A stretch of 12,965 bases of DNA from Gammaproteobacteria bacterium (GTDB lineage Bacteria > Pseudomonadota > Gammaproteobacteria > Steroidobacterales > Steroidobacteraceae), in contig JAOUGR010000024.1 of assembly GCA_029857655.1 (NCBI GenBank), positions 1 through 12,965 on the forward strand. Reading direction: 5' to 3'. The notes beneath the pieces are model-generated. The model made no database searches and was not told where the DNA came from. It saw only the letters and a list, made by a program, of their open reading frames with translations. Positions 6,643-12,805 of the stretch are shown here, in pieces. Made by a program: the position numbers and the translations under genes. Within the stretch, counting starts at the first letter, position 1, and each line of letters starts with the position of its first letter.

Positions 6643-9294
6643 ATGAAAAGAATGATCGGGGCAATTATTGCGATCTTGTCGATCGGGGCGGCATGGGGAG
6701 CGGCGCCGACCGCGTTCCCTGCGGGCCCTGCCATGGACGAGGCCATGCTGAAGGCATTCAAGGCGCGCGGCATCGGGCCCGCGGTAATGAGCGGGCGCGT
6801 CGCGGAAATCGCGCTCGACCCGAAGGATGCTGCAACATTTTACGTTGCACTCGGCACGGGTGGCCTGATGAGGACCTCGGACAACGGCGCGACCTGGGAC
6901 GGAGTACTGGACAAAGAGTCAGTGGCTGCGGTGGGTGCGGTGGCCGTGGCGCCTTCTGATCCCAGAGTAGTCTGGGTGGGCACCGGTGAGGCAAACGATC
7001 GCAACAGCTCGAGCTGGGGTAACGGCGTCTATCGCTCGACCGACGGCGGCGACACCTGGTCGCACGCCGGCCTGAAGGACAGCAAGGCGATCGCGCGGAT
7101 TGTCGCGCACCCAAGCGACCCGAAGACAGCCTACGTTGCAGCGATCGGTGACCTGTGGAACTGGGGCGGGGAACGTGGCTGCTACAAGACGACTGACAGC
7201 GGCGCAACCTGGAAGCTGATTCTCGCCGCCGCCGAGTTGAAGGATCGCGTCGGCTGCGGCGACATCGTCATGGACCCGGGCGACGCAAATGTACTGTACG
7301 CGACGCTCTACGCGCGCCAGCGCAGGCCCTGGGCGTTTTCCTATGGGCCGAGTGCGACGGACGGCAAGGACCTCGGCGGAATCTTCAAGAGCAGCGACGG
7401 CGGTGCGACCTGGAAGAAGCTCGGCAACGGCCTGCCGGGAATGACGGGGCGGATCGGCCTATCCGTGCACGCGAAAAACCCCAGGATCGTGTACGCGGTG
7501 GTGCAGAGCGATGAAGGCGGGACCGGCGGCATCATGGAGATCCAGAGCAGGCGCGGCGGCGTATTCCGTTCCGAGGACGGCGGCGAATCGTGGAAGCGGA
7601 TGAACGCCCTGAATCCGCGACCATTCTATTTCAGCCAGATTCGCGTCGATCCGGAAAACGACCAGCGCGTCTATCTGCTGGGGTTTGCGCTGCATGTTTC
7701 CGACAATGGCGGCGCAAGCTTTCGCGAAGACCTGTTTGAAAAAGTGCATCCGGACAATCACGCGCTGGCAATCGACCCGCGGGATCCCCGGCGACTGCTG
7801 CTGGGCACGGACGGCGGGCCGTACCAGAGCTGGAACAGCGGCAAGACGTGGCAACACCTGAACAATTTTCCGGCGGGCGAGTACTACCGCATCAACGTGG
7901 ATCAGGCCGTGCCGTACCGCATCTGCGGCGGCCTGCAGGACAATCTGAACTGGGTGGGCCCCAGCCGGACGCGTACAAAGGATGGAATCCAGAACAGTGA
8001 CTGGATCAACATCGGCGGTGGCGACGGCTTCTACTGCGTCTTCGATGCGAATGACCCCGACATCGTTTACGCGGAATCGCAGGAAGGGCACATCCACCGC
8101 TTCAACCTGCAGAACGGCGAGAGCAAGGACCTGCGGCCGGAACCGGCCGAGGGCCAGTCCGCATTCCGATTCCACTGGAACACACCGCTGATCAGCAGCC
8201 GTCACGGCACTGACACGCTGTACCTTGCCGGCAATCACGTCTTTCGCCTGACCAATCACGGCGAACAATGGCACCGCATCAGCCCCGACCTCTCAACTCA
8301 ACAACTCACAAAGATGATTACCGTCGGGAGCGGCGCCGAGAATTACGGCGTCGTGTATGCGCTCGCCGAATCACCCGTCAACGCAGGCCTGCTGTGGGCG
8401 GGCACGGACGACGGCAAGCTGTGGGTCACGGCGAACGACGGTACGGATTGGACCGACCTGACAGGCAATCTCCCGGCCGCCGCAAAGGACCAGTGGATCT
8501 TCCGCATCGAGGCGGGTTGGCACGACGCGAACGTGGCTTACATGGCGGTGGACGCCCACCGATCCGGGAATTATTCGCCGCTGCTTTATCGCACGGCCGA
8601 CCGCGGCAGGACCTGGCAGGGCATCGCCACCGACTTGCCCGCAAATGGGCCGGTCAAGGTCGTCCGTGAAGACCCGAGGAACGCGAACCTGCTGTTCGCG
8701 GGCACCGAGTTCGGGCTCTTCGCCAGCCTCGACCGCGGCGGCCACTGGGTGCGATTTGGCGGATTGCCGACGGTGGCGGTGGACGACATCCTGATCCATC
8801 CGCGCGAAGCCGATCTTGTCATCGGCACGCACGGTCGCAGCATTTACATCGTGGATGACATCCGCCCGCTCGAGGAATTGACGACGGAGATCGCGCAGCA
8901 GGATGCCTTCGTCTTCAATCCGCGGGACGCATTTGGCGTTTACCTGCTTCCTGGCTCCGCAGACTGGACCGGCAAGGCCGACTTCCGTGGTGCGAATCCG
9001 CCTGAAGGTGCAATCATCAGCTTCTACCTGAAGTCGTTTACCGGCGAGCAGATCGAGATCAAGATTTCGAATGCGCTGGATCAGCCGGTGGCCAAGTTCA
9101 AGCTAACCGGAACGCCCGGCATGAACCGGTTCAACTGGGACCTGAGACCCACGAAGGACGTGCTGACCGAGTATGGCGGCGAAGGCCAGAAATTCGTGCG
9201 ACCAGGCGAATACACGATCAAGCTGAAGTACGGCGAGATCAGCGCGACCCAGACAGTCAAGGTGGAAATCGCACCGGGAATCGAGACGAGATAG
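6643..9294 (+). CDS. Secreted VPS10/BNR-repeat beta-propeller protein (short paralogue)
   Basis: An 883-aa exported protein with a signal peptide (MKRMIGAIIAILSIGAAWGA, cleavage near residues 20-21). About eleven Asp-box motifs follow, at roughly residues 78-85, 132-139, 183-190, 250-257, 310-317, 353-360, 396-403, 537-543, 597-603, 651-658 and 695-702, indicating a VPS10/sortilin-type beta-propeller. The C-terminal part (about 785-878) is a beta-sandwich with MNRFNWDLRPT at 827-837 and PGEYTIKLKYG, matching the WDLR domain of the divergent neighbour. The pair also share PYRI(C/Y)GG(L/Q)QD in mid-propeller and AGTxxGxF near the last blades. This copy lacks the neighbour's roughly 140-residue helical tail. 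The ATG has CGAGGA about six bases upstream. Its end converges with the FTR1 gene, with 24 bp between and no visible terminator. 'Glycosyl hydrolase' would be an over-annotation; function unknown. Confidence 0.87.
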   Translation: MKRMIGAIIAILSIGAAWGAAPTAFPAGPAMDEAMLKAFKARGIGPAVMSGRVAEIALDPKDAATFYVALGTGGLMRTSDNGATWDGVLDKESVAAVGAVAVAPSDPRVVWVGTGEANDRNSSSWGNGVYRSTDGGDTWSHAGLKDSKAIARIVAHPSDPKTAYVAAIGDLWNWGGERGCYKTTDSGATWKLILAAAELKDRVGCGDIVMDPGDANVLYATLYARQRRPWAFSYGPSATDGKDLGGIFKSSDGGATWKKLGNGLPGMTGRIGLSVHAKNPRIVYAVVQSDEGGTGGIMEIQSRRGGVFRSEDGGESWKRMNALNPRPFYFSQIRVDPENDQRVYLLGFALHVSDNGGASFREDLFEKVHPDNHALAIDPRDPRRLLLGTDGGPYQSWNSGKTWQHLNNFPAGEYYRINVDQAVPYRICGGLQDNLNWVGPSRTRTKDGIQNSDWINIGGGDGFYCVFDANDPDIVYAESQEGHIHRFNLQNGESKDLRPEPAEGQSAFRFHWNTPLISSRHGTDTLYLAGNHVFRLTNHGEQWHRISPDLSTQQLTKMITVGSGAENYGVVYALAESPVNAGLLWAGTDDGKLWVTANDGTDWTDLTGNLPAAAKDQWIFRIEAGWHDANVAYMAVDAHRSGNYSPLLYRTADRGRTWQGIATDLPANGPVKVVREDPRNANLLFAGTEFGLFASLDRGGHWVRFGGLPTVAVDDILIHPREADLVIGTHGRSIYIVDDIRPLEELTTEIAQQDAFVFNPRDAFGVYLLPGSADWTGKADFRGANPPEGAIISFYLKSFTGEQIEIKISNALDQPVAKFKLTGTPGMNRFNWDLRPTKDVLTEYGGEGQKFVRPGEYTIKLKYGEISATQTVKVEIAPGIETR

Positions 9295-9318
9295 GGCGAA
9301 CCGAGGCCGGGCGATGAA

Positions 9319-10875
9319 TTAGCGGCGGCCGAACTCGTATTCGAGCAGGAATCGCACGGTCTGCGCCGCGGCCTCGTTGGTCAAGCCGAACAACCAGGCA
9401 GCCTCGTAGCGGAGCGCGCCGCTGCCAAACGGAATGCGACCGAAGACGGCCGGGCCCGCCTCGTGCCCGTGGTCCTGCAGTGATCCAAAGTCGCCGAACT
9501 CGCCCAGCCCACCATAGATTTCGATGCCCGGCTCGAATCGCGGGCTGCGCCGCCAGCGGTATTGCAGTGCGTACTCGAGCTCTGTCTCGGCACCGGAACG
9601 AAATTCACGTTCTGCCACGAGATTGAAGATCATCTGGCTCGGGCCGAATTCCTTCTGCATCAATGCGCCCAGCTCCAGCTTGTCGTCGCCGCCCGGCTCC
9701 ATCGAATGGGCGTACTCGACGAGCAATCCCGCATCGATGGCATAGCGCCCCTGCTCGAATAGCTGGAACACGTTCTCCCATGCGATCTCGGTGTTCTCGA
9801 GCGATCCGCCGGGTGCCTTCTCCCATTCGCCGACGATTTCGGCCAGCCAGAACCAGGTCGGCGCGTACTCCAGGTCTATCTTGTATTTCTGCGCTCCGTC
9901 GACGCCCTGATCGCCATCGGCCCGGTGATGGCCGCGCAGCTCTATCGCAATCTCGCCCTCTTCCACGATGGGCGAATAGACCTTGTGCGCCGCTTCGGCA
10001 CGGGGTGCCGCGAGAATTGCCGCTCCGACCAGGATGACGGCGGCGGCCGCAAGCGGCGCGCGTGAACCCGGCCGCTCCTGACGATTCACGAAGTACGAGA
10101 GCAACAGCACGGAAGCAAGCGTGACGCAGAAGAACACGAGCTGTATGCCGCTGGGCCGATCGTCGTATCCCACCAGGGCATGCAACATTTGACCCGGCAG
10201 ACTCTGCTGCGACAGCAGCGCAGAGCTGTCCCACAGCGGTTCGATGATCGCCGGCAGCCACCCGGACTGCACCAGGTAGGCGGCGGCCTGCGCAGCCATT
10301 CCGGCTGCGAGCAGCAGCAGCATCCAGCCGGTGACTGCAAACAGGTGTCGCGCGGGAATGCGCATGAGCCCGAGGTACATCAGCGTGCCAATGGCGGCGC
10401 CACCCGCCAGGCCAAGCACACCGCCGACGATCATCGGCTGGGCGGTCGCTCCGCCTGCGGCGATTCCGTACAGGAACAGCACGACCTCGGCACCTTCGCG
10501 CAGCGCCGCCAACGCCACCACGATGGCAAGCGCAGCCAGCGGGCGAGCGCCGGCACGGACATCTCCGCCGACGTTCTTCAGTTCACGTGCAACTTGGGCG
10601 CCGTGCTTCTGCATCCACACGTGGTGCCACGACAGCATGACGACCGCCGCCAGCAATATGCCCGCGTTGAGAATCTCGGGGCCCATGCCTTCGAGCGTTT
10701 CGCTGAGCCAATCGGTCGCACCGGCAAGCGTCAGCGCTCCCGCCAGTCCGGCCATGCAGCCCATCAGGATCACCCGCCGGCTGCCCGCGAGCCCTTTCGA
10801 GGCGGCAAGTGCAATGCCGATGATCAGCGATACTTCGAAGACTTCCCGCAGCACGATGATGAATGAGGCGATCAT
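9319..10875 (-). CDS. FTR1-family iron permease fused to a C-terminal exported barrel-like domain
   Basis: A 518-aa ORF with two distinct parts. Residues 1-268 are an FTR1/EfeU high-affinity iron permease of the inner membrane: about seven helices (near 4-24, 33-51, 68-86, 113-137, 147-170, 178-200, 244-262). The two REXXE iron-binding motifs are intact, REVFE at 10-14 and REGAE at 126-130. Ordinary FTR1/EfeU proteins end here (about 270-280 aa). Here the frame continues through a signal-peptide-like stretch (273-295, hydrophobic core then APRAEA/A). About 223 residues follow with alternating aromatic strands, ending FLLEYEFGRR like an outer-membrane barrel. This part resembles a stand-alone exported protein family (AHKVYSP start; KYKIDLEYAPTWFWLAE). 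A GTG at codon 263 (10087-10089) could be an internal start, without a clear ribosome binding site. The ATG at 10875 lies 3 bp past the cupredoxin stop, so the genes are coupled. It resembles the FtrB-FtrC type of ferrous uptake. Confidence 0.88.
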   Translation of the reverse strand: MIASFIIVLREVFEVSLIIGIALAASKGLAGSRRVILMGCMAGLAGALTLAGATDWLSETLEGMGPEILNAGILLAAVVMLSWHHVWMQKHGAQVARELKNVGGDVRAGARPLAALAIVVALAALREGAEVVLFLYGIAAGGATAQPMIVGGVLGLAGGAAIGTLMYLGLMRIPARHLFAVTGWMLLLLAAGMAAQAAAYLVQSGWLPAIIEPLWDSSALLSQQSLPGQMLHALVGYDDRPSGIQLVFFCVTLASVLLLSYFVNRQERPGSRAPLAAAAVILVGAAILAAPRAEAAHKVYSPIVEEGEIAIELRGHHRADGDQGVDGAQKYKIDLEYAPTWFWLAEIVGEWEKAPGGSLENTEIAWENVFQLFEQGRYAIDAGLLVEYAHSMEPGGDDKLELGALMQKEFGPSQMIFNLVAEREFRSGAETELEYALQYRWRRSPRFEPGIEIYGGLGEFGDFGSLQDHGHEAGPAVFGRIPFGSGALRYEAAWLFGLTNEAAAQTVRFLLEYEFGRR

Positions 10876-10878
10876 GGG

Positions 10879-11220
10879 TCACTCGGCAATCAGGAAACCG
10901 CGTGCGGTCTCCAGGTTGAATTCACCGAAAAACTCGTAGCGGCCGGGCTTCAGGGGCCCGACGAAGAGGGTAATCCGGCCCTTGCCGGGGACGATCTTTT
11001 CGCGGTTGAAGTCGTAGCTCTCAAATTCCTCCGGCGTCGCATCGCGGTTCTCGACCGAGAGCTTGATTTTCTGGCCAGCCGGCACCGTCAATTCCGCCGG
11101 GATAAAGCGATGCGACTCAATCGCGAGCTTGAATTCGGGCACCTCCGCGAATGCCGGCGTGGCAACAAGTCCAGCGCCGATGGCGAGAGCGAGGATCCCG
11201 TTCAGGACTGTTCTCTTCAT
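10879..11220 (-). CDS. Periplasmic cupredoxin-domain protein of an FTR1 iron-uptake system (FtrB-like)
   Basis: A 113-aa exported single-domain cupredoxin. Residues 1-25 are a signal peptide (MKRTVLNGILALAIGAGLVA start, cleavage after AFA). The mature part has the pattern of FTR1-partner cupredoxins: SHRFIPAELTVPAGQKI (36-52), ENRDATPEEFES (57-68), EKIVPGKG and GPLKPGRYEFFGEF (88-101). Related proteins (FtrB; the cupredoxin part of EfeO) are thought to oxidise or hand ferrous iron to the permease in the periplasm. The usual late His in GE(F/Y)H-xx-TA-G is Asn (N102), so metal binding may differ. I use the ATG at 11220. The longer TTG-initiated frame to 11256 would translate through the promoter and Fur box and spoil the signal peptide. 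It is the first gene of a two-gene operon with the FTR1 permease. Confidence 0.88.
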   Translation of the reverse strand: MKRTVLNGILALAIGAGLVATPAFAEVPEFKLAIESHRFIPAELTVPAGQKIKLSVENRDATPEEFESYDFNREKIVPGKGRITLFVGPLKPGRYEFFGEFNLETARGFLIAE

Positions 11221-11227
11221 GGCCAAA

Positions 11228-11256
11228 ATCATAATCACAATGAGAATCATTCGCAA
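11228..11256 (-). promoter_or_regulatory. Sigma-70-like promoter of the cupredoxin-FTR1 operon
   Basis: On the minus strand TTGCGA (11256-11251, -35, 4/6 to TTGACA) and TATGAT (11233-11228, -10, 5/6 to TATAAT) are separated by exactly 17 bp. Transcription would begin about 11221-11222, at or next to the ATG at 11220, giving a nearly leaderless mRNA. This fits the absence of a ribosome binding site there. The Fur box fills the spacer. Confidence 0.6.
11236..11254. promoter_or_regulatory. Fur box
   Basis: CACAATGAGAATCATTCGC matches the 19-bp Fur consensus GATAATGATAATCATTATC at 14 of 19 positions, including the unbroken core AATCATT. It lies between the candidate -35 and -10 elements of the iron-uptake operon, where iron-loaded Fur would block RNA polymerase. 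The operon should therefore be switched on in iron limitation. Confidence 0.78.
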
Positions 11257-11326
11257 TACGACAGAATACCAATATCGGCATCTCGGCCGAAGAATCCTCT
11301 AAATCATTGAATATTAGGAAGTTTAG

Positions 11327-11791
11327 GCCCAGCGTAATGCGCTCGAAAGATCGGCCTCCTTGAAGCGCATTGTGCTGGAGGAGGTGTTCGGCGGCCCGGA
11401 AACTCCGGTGGAGACCGAGGCAACTGGGGGCGTGGTCGTGCTGCCGGACAGCGCGCCGGCTGACGGAATCGAAGGGCCATTCTTCGTCGGCGCAGCAGAG
11501 AAACTCACAAGCACTATCGAGCGCGCGCAATTGCACAATGAAACGGTTGCGATGCGACTCGGTCGCATTCCTTTCCTGGACGCTACCGGCATGCACACGC
11601 TGGCGGAGACCATCGAGTGATTCCATAAGCGGGACCCGGGCGTTCGGGACCCGAATCTGGTACACTCCCACGGTCTGGTGATCCGTCGGATTGTCTCACT
11701 TGGCTCGATGCGCCGCTTCGGCGCGCTTCCCAACCAGGTTCTGCCACCACTGAAGCATCGCCTAACCAGCAGACGGGCATCCGCCTGCTGA
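11327..11791 (+). pseudogene. Remnant of a SulP-family anion transporter (STAS domain end)
   Basis: The frame running through 11360-11620 encodes IEGPFFVGAAEKLTSTIERA and MRLGRIPFLDATGMHTLAETIE, the hallmark strands of the cytoplasmic STAS domain at the C-terminus of SulP sulfate/bicarbonate transporters (compare xxGPFFFGAAEKL ... LRMxxVPxxDATGLHALEE). The dozen transmembrane helices that should precede it are absent: the next gene to the left is the cupredoxin, and an in-frame TAG lies at 11324-11326. A TGA at 11618-11620 interrupts the frame exactly where homologues read ExFHKR; after it the same frame continues FHKR... and then FGALPNQVLPPLKHRL up to a TGA at 11789-11791. TGA versus CGA suggests one C-to-T change. 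The only start for the intact part is a TTG at 11360 with no ribosome binding site. I read it as a dead gene fragment; an 86-aa free STAS protein is less likely. Confidence 0.75.
11767..11790 (+). promoter_or_regulatory. Hairpin in the leader of the RRM gene
   Basis: CAGCAG (11767-11772) pairs with CTGCTG (11785-11790), and CGG (11774-11776) with CCG (11781-11783), enclosing a GCAT loop with one A/C mismatch. It ends 17 nt before the proposed GTG start. It lacks a following T-run, so it is not an intrinsic terminator. A role in mRNA stability or translation control of the RRM protein is possible but unproven. TATAGT at 11797-11802 looks like a -10 element but has no good -35 partner. Confidence 0.35.
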
Positions 11792-11807
11792 AATCCTATA
11801 GTTCAAT

Positions 11808-12113
11808 GTGAGTAATAAAGTGACCAAGTTATTTGTCGGAAATCTGCCTTTCTCCGCGACCGAAGAGTCTGTCCGTGCGCTGTTTTCACCGCATGGCACG
11901 ATCGACTCGCTCGCCCTCATCAACGATCGTGAAACCGGTCGGCCCCGTGGCTTTGGCTTTATCGAAATGTCGGACGCCGATGCTTCGAAGGCCATGCAGG
12001 CGCTGAACGGCAAGAACTTCGAAGGCCGTGACCTGAAGGTCAACGAAGCCCAGGCGCGTGAGCGCAATGGCGGCGGCGGTGGCGGCAACCGCGGCGGACA
12101 GAATCGCTACTGA
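11808..12113 (+). CDS. RRM-domain RNA-binding protein with glycine-rich tail
   Basis: A 101-aa protein with a single RNA recognition motif. RNP2 is LFVGNL (residues 8-13) and RNP1 is RGFGFIEM (47-54), with the conserved aromatic residues needed to stack on RNA bases. The rest of the RRM (SATEESVRALFSPHG, DRETGRPRGFGF, AMQALNGKNFEGRDLKVNEA) is standard. Residues 88-101 are a Gly/Arg/Asn tail. Such small RRM proteins are common in cyanobacteria and proteobacteria, bind single-stranded RNA, and some respond to cold. The start is uncertain: GTG at 11808 gives MSNKVTKLFVG, while GTG at 11820 gives MTKLFVG; neither has a strong ribosome binding site. An ATG directly followed by TGA (11806-11811) overlaps the first GTG. 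Confidence 0.92.
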   Translation: MSNKVTKLFVGNLPFSATEESVRALFSPHGTIDSLALINDRETGRPRGFGFIEMSDADASKAMQALNGKNFEGRDLKVNEAQARERNGGGGGGNRGGQNRY

Positions 12114-12148
12114 TTCGGACGCCAGATCGGCGGCAGGCCGGGACGAAA

Positions 12149-12176
12149 GCCGATGATTTCGGCAATCGTCATCGGC
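12149..12176 (+). repeat. Inverted repeat over the miniprotein start
   Basis: GCCGATGA (12149-12156) and TCATCGGC (12169-12176) form a perfect 8-bp stem with a 12-nt loop. It lies about 36 bp after the RRM stop and includes the ATG of the 49-aa frame. No T-run follows. It could end the RRM transcript with help from Rho, or hide the miniprotein start in a hairpin. Confidence 0.4.
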
Positions 12177-12302
12177 CTGTCGGCGATCGTGATATACCTC
12201 GGCGTTCGCTGGTCCAGCGCCGGGGCTGAGGTTTCGGAATTGGCGGCGCAGAATGCTCTTCTCAAGCGGCGGCGGCGAGGGGCGCGCGCTGGCGAAACCT
12301 GA
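12153..12302 (+). CDS. Possible 49-aa single-pass membrane miniprotein
   Basis: A short frame starting ATG at 12153 encodes MISAIVIGLSAIVIYLGVRW, a transmembrane segment, then an Ala/Glu/Leu helix (AGAEVSELAAQNALLKRR) and a strongly basic end, stopping at the TGA at 12300-12302. Third codon positions are mostly G/C, as in real genes here. It fills the gap between the RRM gene and the gene at 12323, leaving 20 bp. The ribosome binding site is weak, and an 8-bp inverted repeat covers the start codon. I do not recognise a family. It may be chance, but the clean hydrophobic-then-basic layout argues for a real small membrane protein. Confidence 0.4.
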   Translation: MISAIVIGLSAIVIYLGVRWSSAGAEVSELAAQNALLKRRRRGARAGET

Positions 12303-12322
12303 TTTCGCAGGAGGGGTTGCCC

Positions 12323-12739
12323 ATGCGTTTTGTTTCCCGCACTACCAGATCGCTGCTCGAACAGAGCCGCGAGCAGCTGCTTCGTAGGCGCGCGGCGGCC
12401 GGCACGCTTGGCGAGGCATTTCCATACGTCGAGCAGATCCGCGTGGAGCTGTGCTTTACGGCGTCAGAAAGCACGGCGCCCGCCGCGCAGCGGCACGCAC
12501 TGTATCCGCCGGCCCCGGCGTACTTCGAATTTGCCTGCCCGTTTGGCGACTGCGACGGCAGCTTCGACCTCAACGGCGTCGCTTCGCCGCTGCTCAAGAA
12601 AGCCAAGTCTCATGTCGATGGAACCATCCAGTGTTCCGGTTCGCGTACCCGCAGCGGAATGCCACGGCAGCCCTGCAGTCTTCGTGCTGACTACATGATC
12701 ACCGCTCAGTACCAGGCGAGCTCCGCCCAGAAAGGCTGA
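12323..12739 (+). CDS. Hypothetical protein with four-cysteine, zinc-ribbon-like motif
   Basis: A 138-aa protein with no signal peptide or membrane segment, probably cytoplasmic. The N-terminal 25 residues are basic and helical (MRFVSRTTRSLLEQSREQLL). The second half holds YFEFACPFGDCDGSFDLNG (67-85), then CSGSRTRSG (104-112), PCSL (117-120) and YMITAQYQ at the end. Cysteines 72, 77, 104 and 118 give C-x4-C-x26-C-x13-C, consistent with a structural zinc site; a fifth Cys (44) is outside this set. The ATG at 12323 is preceded by a perfect AGGAGG (12309-12314) at 8-nt spacing, so I prefer it to the TTG at 12317. It appears to be a conserved protein of unknown function; the zinc site is inferred from the spacing. 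Confidence 0.8.
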   Translation: MRFVSRTTRSLLEQSREQLLRRRAAAGTLGEAFPYVEQIRVELCFTASESTAPAAQRHALYPPAPAYFEFACPFGDCDGSFDLNGVASPLLKKAKSHVDGTIQCSGSRTRSGMPRQPCSLRADYMITAQYQASSAQKG

Positions 12740-12768
12740 AAGTGCCGCCGGACCAGTGTTGATTTAGA

Positions 12769-12804
12769 CTCCCGGGTGAGCGCAAGCGCGGCCAGGGAGC
12801 CCGG
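12769..12804 (+). promoter_or_regulatory. Possible hairpin masking the amidohydrolase ribosome binding site
   Basis: CTCCCGGG (12769-12776) can pair either with GGGAG (12795-12799), which is the ribosome binding site of the next gene, or with CCCGG (12800-12804), between that site and the ATG. The two pairings exclude each other, but both would hide the site. No known riboswitch fold was recognised. Confidence 0.25.
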
Positions 12805-12805
12805 C

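Noticed and set aside
7459..8274. 271-codon minus-strand open frame
   Set aside because: It is antisense to the Asp-box repeats of the shorter propeller protein, whose reading frame is certain.
3300..9294. Calling the two propeller proteins sialidases or glycosyl hydrolases
   Set aside because: Asp boxes are structural repeats. No Arg triad or other sialidase catalytic pattern could be seen, and the overall layout matches VPS10/sortilin-like propellers.
11220..11256. Extending the cupredoxin to the TTG at 11256
   Set aside because: It would translate through the Fur box and -10 element and add a second hydrophobic run ahead of a good signal peptide beginning at MKRTV.
11117..11671. 184-codon minus-strand open frame spanning the cupredoxin start, promoter and SulP remnant
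   Set aside because: It crosses the Fur box and promoter in the wrong frame and matches nothing; the cupredoxin and STAS frames explain the region.
11709..11725. GCGCCG/CGGCGC hairpin with a CTT loop as a terminator
   Set aside because: There is no T-run and it lies inside the SulP remnant; short GC hairpins like this are expected by chance in GC-rich DNA.
12061..12100. GGC-rich repeat as a separate repeat element
   Set aside because: It simply encodes the glycine tail of the RRM protein.
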